Source: Opitutaceae bacterium
GTDB taxonomy: Bacteria > Verrucomicrobiota > Verrucomicrobiia > Opitutales > Opitutaceae
Reading direction: 5' to 3'
NCBI GenBank assembly: GCA_028280945.1
Contig: JANQKV010000002.1
Location: 1-64,000 of the forward strand
DNA length: 64,000 nucleotides
The notes under the pieces were generated by a model that saw only the letters and a program-made list of their open reading frames with translations, was not told where the DNA came from and did not search any database. The first letter of the stretch is position 1. The number at the start of each line of letters is the position of its first letter. Below are positions 25,571 to 35,001 of this stretch, one piece after another. The position numbers and the translations under genes were made by a program.

Positions 25571-27421
25571 TTACGGAGAAAGCATGGCGGGAGGCAGTTT
25601 GGCGGTGTCGAGCAACGTGCCGTCCTGGGCGTAAGTTACTAGGTCGATGCTCCCTTTGTGCGGGGAAACCGTGATTACCTGAAACGTGGGGGTATCGGCG
25701 AAGGCGCGGGCACTGTAGGCGTGTTCAGCTTGCGGGTAGAACTTTCCCCCGGCGGTTGCGATCAGATAGGTGGTGCCTTGGCGGCCCTGGGGATGCGTGC
25801 GCAAGTAGGCATGGTCGTGGCCTTGGAGCACAAGAGGCACGTGACGGGATTCAAACAGGGGCGCCCAACGCTCCCGCACAAGCGGGTAGTATCGTCCGGG
25901 GCGGCTGGTATAGGCGCCGTGATGAGCGATGGCGATGGCAGGCGCAGTGGGCGGCGTGCGTGCAGCTCTCAGCTGGGTTTCAAGCCAGGCGGTTTGTCCA
26001 CCCTCGGTGTTGCTATCGAGGACGACGAGGCGCAGCCCGGCGTATTCGAAGGTATAAGCGCGCTCCGACTCGAGTTCGACCGGGCCATTTTCCGGCAGGA
26101 CAAAGATGGCGCGATAGAGCCGAGCAGTGTTGTCCGGCAGAAGTTCATGGTTGCCGATGGCAGGCACGATGAAGGCCGGAAGCTTGGCGGCATCGAGAAC
26201 AGCGAAAAATGCGTCCCAATCGTCGGTATCATTGCCGCGGCTCACCAGATCACCGGCAAAAACGATAAAATCAGGGTCAGGGCAGTGAGCGAGGGCTGAG
26301 GACAACAACGCGGCGAATACTTCAAACTTCTCTTGCACATCGCCAAACATCAGAAAAGTGACCTCTCGAGGCGTGGCGGGGGCGGTGCGAAAGCTGCGAG
26401 ATTTTGACCAGGGACCGTTTGGTGCGGTGCCTGCACGATAGGTGTAGCGTGTGTCGGGTAGCAGATCGCCCAGAGCCACGGCATGGCGTTGAACCTGCGA
26501 TTGATTCAGGGTGCGAGGGGCTTTGATGGTGCGGCTGGCGGCGATTACGGTAGACCAAGGTTGATTTGCTGGATCCGCTGGGCGCAATTGCAACGCGGGA
26601 GTCGTCACGCTGGTGTCGGTGCGCCAGCTCAGTCCCACCTCGGATGCAGGGTTCGCCCCGGGAGTGACGATGATTTGATCGGCCTGGGCAGTGGCTGGGT
26701 CCGTGGTGATGCGAAAGTAGTCGTAGGCCGAGGCGAGGGACCGCTGGCCGGAATGTGGCTGGATCAAGGGCGAACCAACAAGTTCGGCGGGCACGGTTTC
26801 CAAAAAAACGTTGCGGTCCACCCAGGGGCGGGAGCCTTCCTCGAAGGAGCTCAGTCCGGGGGCAAAATCGCCGAGTGGAGTAACGGTGGGGACCGGTTCG
26901 CCGGGCTGGGGAGCCACGACAACAAAGTAGTGTTCGCGGTAGCGGCGCAAGGCGTGGACACCGAGGCCGATTTCTCCCGATGGCACGTCTTTCCGCCAAG
27001 CCTCAAAGGTCTGTTGGTAGGCCCGGGTGGTGAGCAGGGTCGGCTCGAAACCGGTGTCGGTCAGCCAAAACGGTTCGTTGACGGAAGCGAGGCGACGGTC
27101 GCGGAAAACGTAGAGACGAGCCGGTCGATCGAGGTGAAAACGCAGGTAACAGCTGGCAAGGGCGGCGTGCTCGGCAGGCGTGAGCAATGCTTCGATCGAG
27201 CCTGGGGCAAGGTCAGCGATATCAGCCAGGGAAAGGGTTCGGGCCATGCGATCACGCACGGCGGTGATGGCCTGAACGGGTTTGAGCGCCGGTGGCTCAG
27301 CGGCAGAAACAAAACTGGTTAGAAATGCCGCAGCGAGACGTCCCCACCGGAGGAAACCTTGGTGGGGACGGTAGCGGCAGGTAAACAACAGGCAGAGAGG
27401 GAGGAGCCGCGAATGCTCCAA
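25571..27421 (-). CDS. Purple acid phosphatase-like metallophosphoesterase, exported
   Basis: A 616-residue protein with a unique N-terminal part (about 40-240), a fibronectin/Ig-like PAP N-domain (about 245-345, with YRAGTAPNGPWSKSRSF) and a calcineurin-like catalytic domain. Metal motifs are FGDVQ (359-363), GDLVSRGND (390-398), GNHE (423-426), AHHGAY and GHDHAY. A hydrophobic stretch LAAAFLTSFVSAAEPP suggests a signal peptide. The only in-frame starts upstream of it are TTG at 27421 and another TTG 11 codons on; the start is therefore uncertain. The gene follows the TonB receptor by 8 bases, an operon arrangement implying release of phosphate or desphosphorylated ligand near the receptor. 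Confidence 0.85.
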   Translation of the reverse strand: MEHSRLLPLCLLFTCRYRPHQGFLRWGRLAAAFLTSFVSAAEPPALKPVQAITAVRDRMARTLSLADIADLAPGSIEALLTPAEHAALASCYLRFHLDRPARLYVFRDRRLASVNEPFWLTDTGFEPTLLTTRAYQQTFEAWRKDVPSGEIGLGVHALRRYREHYFVVVAPQPGEPVPTVTPLGDFAPGLSSFEEGSRPWVDRNVFLETVPAELVGSPLIQPHSGQRSLASAYDYFRITTDPATAQADQIIVTPGANPASEVGLSWRTDTSVTTPALQLRPADPANQPWSTVIAASRTIKAPRTLNQSQVQRHAVALGDLLPDTRYTYRAGTAPNGPWSKSRSFRTAPATPREVTFLMFGDVQEKFEVFAALLSSALAHCPDPDFIVFAGDLVSRGNDTDDWDAFFAVLDAAKLPAFIVPAIGNHELLPDNTARLYRAIFVLPENGPVELESERAYTFEYAGLRLVVLDSNTEGGQTAWLETQLRAARTPPTAPAIAIAHHGAYTSRPGRYYPLVRERWAPLFESRHVPLVLQGHDHAYLRTHPQGRQGTTYLIATAGGKFYPQAEHAYSARAFADTPTFQVITVSPHKGSIDLVTYAQDGTLLDTAKLPPAMLSP

Positions 27422-27429
27422 GGAGCGAA

Positions 27430-30285
27430 TCAGAACTTGAACTTAACGCCGGCGAGAATGTTCCAGCTCTCGTATTCAATATCCTCGGGAAATTCCAAAC
27501 GGTTGTCCAGCTGGCTGATGGCAGCCTCACCGGCGAAATCCTCCCAGCTCACCCAATAGGTCCAGCGATCCGTGGCGCGGTAATCGACGGTAAGATTCCA
27601 AGTGTCGTTTTTACTTTCATAGATGCCAACAAAGTTGCTGCCGAAGGTCGGGATGGCGTCGTCGCCGAGGTCGAGGCGCTCGTCAAGAATCTCACTGGAG
27701 CGGTAGTAATTGACGCGGGCGGTGAGTTTCCGGTTTTCGTAGGCGAGGGCGAGGTTCATGAGGTTCTCGGCCTGCCCGGGCACGCGGTCGAGACCGGTTT
27801 CCGTCTCGTTGACCGACATGTCTATGACGGTGTAGTTGCCCTGCAGGGAGAAGCCCGCGCCGAGGGGCAGCGACACATTGAGTTCGGCCCCGGAGAGATC
27901 GGCGGTTGATCCATTAAAGTAGGAGTCGAAGACGATGTTCCTTAGATCAGGGTCAGTTCCGACGTATTCAGGGAAATCTGACGGGTCCGCAATCTGGATG
28001 CCACGGAAGATCCAGTTTTCGAGCTGCTTGTGAAAAAAGGCGAGTGAAACGAGGCCGGTATCCTTGAAGTAGTATTCGAACGACAGGTCGTAACTGATCG
28101 ACTCCGTGGGATCCAAATCGGCATTGCCTCGGCGCACGCGGATGTCGATTTCCCGGCCCTCACCCGGATCCTGCACGCCATTGTCGTTGGCGTCGTCGAT
28201 CTCCTCATTAACGAAGGAGGCAAAGGTGGCGGGGAAAAGCTCTTGAAAGGATGGGCGAGCCAACGCCGTGCTCAGTGAGGCCCGGATCAGAAGATTGTCA
28301 TTGGCTTGATAGGTCAGATGCAGGCTCGGGTAGACACCCTCATAATCACGACTTACCCTAACATCGTATTGGCGGTTGATGAAGTCGGGCACAATGCCAA
28401 GGGGTTCATCGACCGCGAAGCCGCGAGCTTCGAGGGAAGTGCTCTCGAGCCGGGCGCCACCAATGAGTTTCCACCTGTCACGGCTCATCGATCCCATCAG
28501 ATAGGTGGCAAAAACATCTTCGGAGAGGGAAAAGTCCTGGCCAATGCTTCCGGCGATGTCCGCGTCTCGGCCGACAACGAGCAGGCCCTCATCAATGACT
28601 TCGCGGGTGCTTTCGGGGTTAAGGGCACGCAACGAGGATTCGGTGGGGAAAATACCAAATTCGATGGGTCCGAAACCTTGCAGGTTCTTCAGCGTCTCGA
28701 AAGTGAGCGCGTCGGGATCAGAGTTGAAGCTGGGCACAATCACAAAGTCGCGATCGTTGACCTTGTCCTGCATGCGCAGGTTGACGCCAGCCTTGATGAA
28801 CGTGGTGCCGACTGAAGAATCAAGGTAGTGCTTGTAGTCGAGCTTTGCGGCCATGATTTCGTCCTTGGCATCAATCCACTGGGCGCGGCGCTCGTCCGGC
28901 GGGAAAAAGCCATCACCACTGCCGTCGAAAAAGAACGGATCAAACAGGTCGCTCCTTCTGAAACCATCATCCCAGAAGGGATCCCCCTCACGGGTGAGAC
29001 GGTAGCTGGGTCGGCGCGGATTGCGCCAGTCGACCGTCATGGGGATATCATCGGTTTCCCAGAGGAATTCGTCGGTGGTGAGATCGCGCTTGGCCCGGGA
29101 GAAGGTGAAGTCGCCGCTTAGCTCCGCATTGGCCAGGTTCTTAGTAAAGGCGAGTTGGTAGCTTTGGATGACTTCGGTTTCATCCTGGTTGCCAAGACGC
29201 TTGCGGATGCGTTGATCGTCGCCCAGGTGCAGCAGTCCGGGAGCTTCCTGATAGACGAAATCGGAGTCGCCAAATTCCTCTCCATCCGGGTCGTCGTCAT
29301 CGGAGCGATCGAAGCGGTAGCGCAATCGCCACTGGGGCCGGTCCTCATCGAACTGTGAATAAAAGGAACGGAAGGAGTAACGCAGCGTGTCGTCGGCTTG
29401 ATAGTCGAGATTGAGTGTGAGGCCAAGATTCGCCTGGGACTGGAGGGTCCGGCGCACACTGGCCCGGCCGAAATTAAAGACCGTGGGATCGGAGTCCTCG
29501 TCGATTTCGGCAGCGGGGTCGGTCGCCACCAATTGCTCCCATACGTAGTCACCCGGATCTAGGTCGATTTCATCGCGCTGACGCTCGTCGACGTGGCGAT
29601 AACTGACTGCGGCAAAGAGGCCGAGCTTGTCGGTAATGCGGTCGGCATAGTTGAGGGAGATCCGCGCCTGATCACTGCTGCCGATATCGTAAGTGCCATA
29701 GCCGAGATTGCCGCCAAAGTAGCGCTCATCGAACTCGAGACCAGTCTTCGTCTGGATGTTCACCTGGCCACCGATCGAATCCGCCTCGCGATCCGGAGTG
29801 AGAGCCTTGTAAACCTCAACCGAGCCCACGAGCTCGGCGGGAACCGTGTCGATGGAGACACCACGGGTTTGCCCCTGATTGGAAGGGAGTCGGGCGCCGT
29901 TGACCTGAAGCGAGTTGAAATCGCCGCGGAGACCACGAACGGAAATACCCGCGCCACCGCTTTGGCCCGCACCGGAGGTGTATACCCCGGGAAGGCGCTG
30001 GACGATGTCACCAATGTTGGTGTCGATGAACTGGCCGAGACTGTCGGCTGAGATGAACTCGCCGATGGCATCCGCTTCCTGCTTGGCCCGAATCGAGCGC
30101 CCCTGTTCGTCCTCGATGGGCTTCACGACAACGGCTTCCATCTCGATGACCTCGTCTTCCTCTGATGCGCCAGTCAATTGGGCCCAGAGCAATGCCGGAC
30201 TACAGGCCAGGAAACCAAAAAGCAAAAGTGATATAAAAAGTGATATATTGCGGCGACGGAGGGGGTGTTGGGGGTGTAGGTGCAT
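27430..30285 (-). CDS. TonB-dependent outer-membrane receptor
   Basis: A 951-residue outer-membrane active transporter. Signal region SLFISLLLFGFLACSPALLWAQ, then a plug domain (about 60-185) with IGDIVQRLPGVYTSGAGQSGGAGISVRGLRGDFNSLQVNGARL and VEVYKALTPDREADSIGGQVNIQTK, then a long beta-barrel ending in IEYESWNILAGVKFKF with the terminal aromatic F typical of outer-membrane proteins. The plug features match the Caulobacter-type TonB receptors used for oligosaccharides and other large substrates. No SusD partner is present. It is divergent from a LacI regulator and directly followed by a phosphatase gene. The substrate is not known; a phosphorylated or polysaccharide ligand fits the context. 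Confidence 0.93.
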   Translation of the reverse strand: MHLHPQHPLRRRNISLFISLLLFGFLACSPALLWAQLTGASEEDEVIEMEAVVVKPIEDEQGRSIRAKQEADAIGEFISADSLGQFIDTNIGDIVQRLPGVYTSGAGQSGGAGISVRGLRGDFNSLQVNGARLPSNQGQTRGVSIDTVPAELVGSVEVYKALTPDREADSIGGQVNIQTKTGLEFDERYFGGNLGYGTYDIGSSDQARISLNYADRITDKLGLFAAVSYRHVDERQRDEIDLDPGDYVWEQLVATDPAAEIDEDSDPTVFNFGRASVRRTLQSQANLGLTLNLDYQADDTLRYSFRSFYSQFDEDRPQWRLRYRFDRSDDDDPDGEEFGDSDFVYQEAPGLLHLGDDQRIRKRLGNQDETEVIQSYQLAFTKNLANAELSGDFTFSRAKRDLTTDEFLWETDDIPMTVDWRNPRRPSYRLTREGDPFWDDGFRRSDLFDPFFFDGSGDGFFPPDERRAQWIDAKDEIMAAKLDYKHYLDSSVGTTFIKAGVNLRMQDKVNDRDFVIVPSFNSDPDALTFETLKNLQGFGPIEFGIFPTESSLRALNPESTREVIDEGLLVVGRDADIAGSIGQDFSLSEDVFATYLMGSMSRDRWKLIGGARLESTSLEARGFAVDEPLGIVPDFINRQYDVRVSRDYEGVYPSLHLTYQANDNLLIRASLSTALARPSFQELFPATFASFVNEEIDDANDNGVQDPGEGREIDIRVRRGNADLDPTESISYDLSFEYYFKDTGLVSLAFFHKQLENWIFRGIQIADPSDFPEYVGTDPDLRNIVFDSYFNGSTADLSGAELNVSLPLGAGFSLQGNYTVIDMSVNETETGLDRVPGQAENLMNLALAYENRKLTARVNYYRSSEILDERLDLGDDAIPTFGSNFVGIYESKNDTWNLTVDYRATDRWTYWVSWEDFAGEAAISQLDNRLEFPEDIEYESWNILAGVKFKF

Positions 30286-30492
30286 GGTCGGGCAGGTTTG
30301 GGGTTAACGGACAGATCTGACTAAAGGGGGTTGCATCAACTGACCCGAGCAGAGGCGGACTCTAATTGAAGAGTTCGTATGGCGAGGATTCGGTGATGGG
30401 TCTGAAAATGAAGAAACCGAGGCGAAACGCGCCTACCTCGTTTGATCTGCGAGATTGTGTAGGACCAGCGGCACCCTAATGGTAGCGATCGG
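30286..30492. promoter_or_regulatory. Divergent promoter region between TonB receptor and LacI regulator
   Basis: The 207-base gap should hold both promoters and any LacI operator. A short dyad GTTG-CAT-CAAC lies at 30330-30340, and complementary CGAGG and CCTCG blocks lie 13 bases apart at 30418-30440. Neither is strong enough to call an operator. Confidence 0.35.
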
Positions 30493-31545
30493 ATGAAGCG
30501 TCGTGTCACCATTCGAGACATCGCCCGGGAGGCGGGTTATCATTTCACCACCGTTTCGATGGCCCTGCGCAAGCATCCCAGCATTCCCGAAAAAACCCGG
30601 AATAAGATCGTGAAGATAGCGGAGCGATTGGGGTATCGGCCCGACCCGGTGCTCGGTGCGCTCATGTCTTATCGGTCCGAGTTGAAGAAGGCATCCTATC
30701 TATCGACCTTGGCATGGCTGACGAATTACCCCACACAAACGGGATGGCGGGTGGTGCCGTTGTTCGAGGAGTTTTACGAAGGGGCCGTGAGGGAGGCGGA
30801 CCGTCGAGGTTACCGAATCGAGGAGTTCTGGTTGCAGGAACCGGGCATGACTCCTCGCCGAATGGCGCAGATTTTTCAGTCACGCGGTGTTCAGGGTATT
30901 CTGCTGCCGCCCCAGCCGATGGCGAATACGGTGTTGGAGTTCGACTGGCCTTCGTTTGCCGCCGTCTCCTTTGGCTACACTTTGGCCAAACCGGTGCTTC
31001 ACGGCGTGTCCAACCACCACTTTCGCAGCATGCTGCTGCTCGTCGAACGGCTTTTTGCGTTGGGGTACCGGCGGTGTGGTTATGTGGAGGAGCGCCGGGT
31101 TGATGCACGAGTAAGCTACAGTTGGCTGGGAGCCTACCAAGTAGCTCATGATGTGGCGGGCAAGCCGCGGGATATTCCCGCTTTTCGTTTCGATGCCTGG
31201 TCTGGAGAGGAGTTTGGCCGGTGGTTCGAACAGCATCGACCGGATGTCATCGTGACCAAGTATCCACCGGTGAAGACGTGGCTGGAAGAACAGGGCTTAA
31301 AATTGCCGCGGGACATTGGCCTGGCCAGTCCCTCCCTGGCAGACAGCGAAGCAAGCTGGGCCGGCATGCATGAAAATGCGGTCGCGATCGGGCGAGCCGC
31401 AGTGTCGTTGCTGGGTGACCTTTTGCAGCATCAAGAGCTGGGCCTCCCCGCGACTCCCCAGCGGATCATGATCGAGGGGGTGTGGAGCCCCGGGAAGACG
31501 GTAAAGACCAAGCGTCAGCGGTCGGGCCGGCGACGAGCCTCCTGA
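30493..31545 (+). CDS. LacI-family transcriptional regulator
   Basis: A 350-residue DNA-binding regulator. The HTH is VTIRDIAREAGYHFTTVSMALRKHPSI (about 5-31) with hinge-proximal IAERLGYRPDPVLGALM, followed by a periplasmic-binding-protein-like sensor domain (YEGAVREADRRGYRIEEF, GVQGILLPPQ, WLGAYQVAH, VIVTKYPPVKTWL, MHENAVAIGRAAVSLL). The C-terminus is basic (KTKRQRSGRRRAS). The divergent position suggests control of the TonB receptor-phosphatase operon and perhaps the glycosidases around it. The ligand is unknown. Its last 31 bases overlap the convergent GH36-like gene. Confidence 0.93.
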   Translation: MKRRVTIRDIAREAGYHFTTVSMALRKHPSIPEKTRNKIVKIAERLGYRPDPVLGALMSYRSELKKASYLSTLAWLTNYPTQTGWRVVPLFEEFYEGAVREADRRGYRIEEFWLQEPGMTPRRMAQIFQSRGVQGILLPPQPMANTVLEFDWPSFAAVSFGYTLAKPVLHGVSNHHFRSMLLLVERLFALGYRRCGYVEERRVDARVSYSWLGAYQVAHDVAGKPRDIPAFRFDAWSGEEFGRWFEQHRPDVIVTKYPPVKTWLEEQGLKLPRDIGLASPSLADSEASWAGMHENAVAIGRAAVSLLGDLLQHQELGLPATPQRIMIEGVWSPGKTVKTKRQRSGRRRAS

Positions 31546-33575
31546 GTGAGGCGGTAGCTCCAGAGTTGAAAAGAAAACGGCTGTGGTAGGCTAAAATCCA
31601 AGGTCTGATCCTCGCCGACGATTATAGTCCGATTCCCGGCCTCGGGCCAGATCGATTCCAGCTCAACCGTTCGGCCGGATGGGAACAGGCAGCGTACGGA
31701 CTGTTCCGCTTCAGGATGGTTTTCGCGCAGAATGAGCAGAAATCCGTGATCGTCGTCGACCGTGGACTGGAATCCTGTCCACTGATAACCGTCCGGCTCT
31801 TGGCCAATGGGAAGGATAAGGCCGGAATGAATTTCCGGTTGGAGCTTACGGTAGCGTTGAACCAGGGGAGCGATGGCAAAGGCCTCCTCTGGCAGGCCGG
31901 TGGCTTCGAACCAAGCGAGTGGTTGAGCCATCATGGTAAGCGCAAAAGCATAGTCGAAGGGGATGTTGGCCGGGGCCAGCGGATCGTTGGGTGAGTAGGC
32001 GTCCGCATTGCGCCACAGATTGAGAAACTCGATTTGCAACCGTTCAGGTGGCACATAATGAGCCAGCATCCAGAGGTTGCGGAGGGTGGAGTGGGGGTAG
32101 TAATTGCCCCAGTCAGTGTAACGGTTCTCGAGAAAGGTGACGCCGAAGTGGTTCAAATAATGGTAACCGAGGCGGCGGCCCGCGGTGGCATCGAGGTGCA
32201 AAACGATGTTGCCGGCTGATTGATCAATGAGATGTTCACAGAAGCGACGGAAGTGATCATCGGCGGCTTTGTCGGGCAGCTCCATCCCGTCGATCTTGAA
32301 ATACCGCACTCCGTAACTGTGGTGCAGATCGAGCACAATGGCAGCATCGCGTTGCCAAGTCGCATAGGAATCGGCGCGAGTGGGATTGAACCAAAGGCCC
32401 AGTGCCATGCGTCGATTGGCGGCGTAAGCGGAGATGGGGTGGAGGCCGTTCGGCAGACGTTCAGCATGGGGCTTCCAATCGGAGTCCTCCCAGATTTCCC
32501 ATTTTTGACCGGCCCGGCGGGCTGAATTTTGCGACAGGCCCTGTTGCCAACCATCATCGATTTGGAAGTGGCTCAATCCAAGGCGAGTAGCCGCGTTGAC
32601 CTCTGCCTGCAGAAAGGCATCGCTGATCCGGGCATCGCGATTACGGTCTCCCCAAGTGTTCATCATGAGCATGGCGTCGCGTTCCGGAAGATACCGGCGC
32701 AGCGTCTTCTGATAGCGGCGCAGGGCGAGGCGCAGAGCGTCATAACCACCTGAATACACTCCTGTGGCCACGCCATAGCCTCGATACCACTTTCCCGGGA
32801 CGAGCTCAGTCAGGGCAAGGCCGGGGCCAACGACGGTTGCATGTTGTCGGCTGAACTCGAAGTCATGGCCGGGGTGATCCAGTTGCGACTCGGCGGCCGG
32901 AGCTTCTTTTAGCCAGAATAAACCAGCTGCCCCGACCGGAGGTTCGATCCAGAACAGGTTGCCGCGGAGTATCTCGGCACGATTGAAAGCCGACCGGGAT
33001 TCGTGGCGAGTGAGGTTGTCGCGGTGATCCGTGCGGTCGAAAAATTCGACCCCATGTGCTCGCCAATGAGGGGTCGGGAGAGGGATATGATCAAGGGGCA
33101 GGGTGGCGTGAGGAAGTTGGGTCAGCCGGTTCGGTTCGGCTTCGGGAAGGACTCGAACCCACCATGTTTGGCGTATCGCAGGCGAGCCGGCTACGATTTC
33201 AAATTCACGTTTCAGCGTCAGGTCCTGGTAGTCGCAATCGACCTCAATGACGAGGCGGGCCGGCCGCACCGCATCGGCCGCGAGTTTCCGCGAACTGACC
33301 CGCCAATTCCTGGCCGGGTAGTCCTGGTCATTCCCCCAGAAAGGGGTATCGTCCGGTTGATTATAGTGCGCTCCGTTGGTCAGATCGGTGAGCGAAACGT
33401 GATGCAAGCCGGTCGCTGCGAGCCGGTAGTGACGCTCGACATGGCCATTGCCTAAAACCAGAGAGTTTCCGTCCCAGTGCGCATAGGGTTCCGTCGTTTC
33501 GGCTGCTGTCAGGATGCCGGTTGCTAGTGCAAGGCAAGGCAGTATATGGCCAGGAAAGAAAGAGTGGCGTTGCAC
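31515..33575 (-). CDS. Alpha-galactosidase-like glycoside hydrolase (GH36/GH27 clan), secreted
   Basis: A 686-residue glycosidase starting at GTG 33575 with a signal peptide (HILPCLALATGILTAAE). An N-terminal beta-supersandwich domain (about 30-290) precedes the TIM barrel. LSHFQIDDGWQQG is at 335-345, LGLWFNPTRAD near 393-402 and the predicted nucleophile is D429 in YFKIDGMELPD; the acid/base is not certain from inspection. The C-terminal beta domain ends SFQLWSYRL. GH36-type enzymes release alpha-galactose, but related clan members act on other alpha-glycosides, so the exact substrate is open. It converges on and overlaps the LacI gene, an arrangement allowing antisense interference. Confidence 0.86.
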   Translation of the reverse strand: MQRHSFFPGHILPCLALATGILTAAETTEPYAHWDGNSLVLGNGHVERHYRLAATGLHHVSLTDLTNGAHYNQPDDTPFWGNDQDYPARNWRVSSRKLAADAVRPARLVIEVDCDYQDLTLKREFEIVAGSPAIRQTWWVRVLPEAEPNRLTQLPHATLPLDHIPLPTPHWRAHGVEFFDRTDHRDNLTRHESRSAFNRAEILRGNLFWIEPPVGAAGLFWLKEAPAAESQLDHPGHDFEFSRQHATVVGPGLALTELVPGKWYRGYGVATGVYSGGYDALRLALRRYQKTLRRYLPERDAMLMMNTWGDRNRDARISDAFLQAEVNAATRLGLSHFQIDDGWQQGLSQNSARRAGQKWEIWEDSDWKPHAERLPNGLHPISAYAANRRMALGLWFNPTRADSYATWQRDAAIVLDLHHSYGVRYFKIDGMELPDKAADDHFRRFCEHLIDQSAGNIVLHLDATAGRRLGYHYLNHFGVTFLENRYTDWGNYYPHSTLRNLWMLAHYVPPERLQIEFLNLWRNADAYSPNDPLAPANIPFDYAFALTMMAQPLAWFEATGLPEEAFAIAPLVQRYRKLQPEIHSGLILPIGQEPDGYQWTGFQSTVDDDHGFLLILRENHPEAEQSVRCLFPSGRTVELESIWPEAGNRTIIVGEDQTLDFSLPQPFSFQLWSYRLTQEARRRPDR

Positions 33576-33873
33576 GATTCAAGGCGATGGGCGGAGACAC
33601 GCCGGGTCGCAAGTCCGGGGTGGTTTCTCATTGTAGAACCAAGGATATCACACGGACAGTGTGGTCCAGAGCGCAGACATCGATTCGGATTTCGCCTTTG
33701 GAAAATGGGTGTCGGGCGCAAGCGCTGGGAAGACCATCAGGGCAAACCTGCCTTTGTTCAAAGTCTTGATGCAGGTCGTCGCATCTCCCCCCCAGTCGAG
33801 GCTTTTCATGTCCCGCCTAATTTTGTTGCGGGAAGTTTGCCTTGCGCGACTGGCGCCATCGTCGGTCGCGTGC
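33576..33873. other. 298-base gap between the divergent GH36-like and PhoD genes
   Basis: I see no convincing gene here. The frame of the PhoD gene stays open upstream to 33661, but that stretch matches nothing in the family. A dyad CACAC-GGACA-GTGTG at 33649-33663 could be a regulatory site. Both promoters must lie here. Confidence 0.4.
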
Positions 33874-34977
33874 ATGGTTGCCCGCATGCGAAATTCGGCC
33901 AGTTCTCTCATTATCGGCAGTCTTCTTCTCGGTACAGCTTTCGGGCAGCTACCGTATCCCGAGTCGGATGATACCAAGGTTCTGGACGTGATCGCGTTCG
34001 GGTCCTGTGCAAAAGAAAACATGCCTCAACCCGTGTGGCGTGCGATCAATGCACACGACCCGGATTTGTTTCTTTTCATTGGCGACAACAACTACGCCGA
34101 CGTGTGGTATGAAGATGGCGAACGCATCATGGCACCGGTGACCACCAAGGCTCGCTTTAAAGAGGCTTACGCAGCGATGAATGCGAAACCCGGTTTTGCT
34201 GCCTTGCGGAAGGTGACCCCCGTCATGGCTATTTGGGACGACCACGACTACGGAGCCAACGATGCGGGCAAAAACTACCCTTTGAAGGAGCTCGCCCAGC
34301 AGATTTTCTGGAATGCCTTCGACCTTCCCGCAGATGACCCGCAGCGCAAGATGGCGGGCATTTACCACGCCCGCACGTTTGGGCCTGAAGGGCGGCGTGT
34401 TCAGTTGATCATGCTCGATACCCGCTATTTTCGCGACGATCTTGTGCACGCCGAGCATGACGACGGTGGGCCCTACCGCCCCACGAAGGACACGAGCCTG
34501 ACGTTGCTGGGAGAAGACCAATGGCGGTGGCTGGAGTTTGAGCTCAAGAAGCCGGCCGACGTGCGTATCATCGCCAGCAGCATTCAGGTGGTTGCCTACG
34601 AACACCAGTGGGAAACGTGGGGCAACTTCCCTCACGAACGCCAACGCCTCTATGACCTTATTGCTCAGACCGGCGCTGAAGGCGTGGTTTTCCTTTCCGG
34701 CGATCGGCACCTCGCGGAGATTTCGCGGGACTCAGGCCAAGCGGGTAATGATGTCGCCTATCCGATGTGGGATTTCACGTCCAGTGGCATGACGGATGGT
34801 ATCGAGCACGTGGACGAGCCGAACCGGTTCCGCACCGGCCCCGTGTATCGGGGAACCAATTACGGACTGGTGCGCATCAACTGGTCGGCCCAACCGGTCT
34901 TGATCGAGTTCGAAAACTGCGACGAGTCCGGTGAATTGATCAACCGGCAGACCGTGTTTTTGGACGCGTTGCGTTGA
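33874..34977 (+). CDS. PhoD-like alkaline phosphatase/phosphodiesterase, exported
   Basis: Metallophosphoesterase releasing phosphate from phosphodiesters or monoesters outside the cytoplasm. From ATG 33874 it has 367 residues; ATG 33886 (MRNSASSLIIGSLLLGTAFG) is an equally good start and gives the cleaner signal peptide. The PhoD motifs are FGSCAKENMPQPVW, FLFIGDNNYADVWYEDG, AIWDDHDYGANDAGK, MLDTRYFRDDL and VVFLSGDRHLAEIS. It is shorter than classical PhoD (about 550) and lacks the Tat signal common there. It is followed by a convergent secreted nucleoside hydrolase gene, and both sit near the TonB receptor-phosphatase operon. Confidence 0.9.
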   Translation: MVARMRNSASSLIIGSLLLGTAFGQLPYPESDDTKVLDVIAFGSCAKENMPQPVWRAINAHDPDLFLFIGDNNYADVWYEDGERIMAPVTTKARFKEAYAAMNAKPGFAALRKVTPVMAIWDDHDYGANDAGKNYPLKELAQQIFWNAFDLPADDPQRKMAGIYHARTFGPEGRRVQLIMLDTRYFRDDLVHAEHDDGGPYRPTKDTSLTLLGEDQWRWLEFELKKPADVRIIASSIQVVAYEHQWETWGNFPHERQRLYDLIAQTGAEGVVFLSGDRHLAEISRDSGQAGNDVAYPMWDFTSSGMTDGIEHVDEPNRFRTGPVYRGTNYGLVRINWSAQPVLIEFENCDESGELINRQTVFLDALR

Positions 34978-35001
34978 GCTGCCGACGGGTCCGGAAGCAG
35001 C

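Noticed and set aside
28130..28210. Dockerin or calcium-binding motif (NDNGVQDPGEG) in the TonB receptor
   Set aside because: It lies within an extracellular loop of the barrel and occurs only once; loops of this kind are common in these receptors and do not indicate a dockerin.
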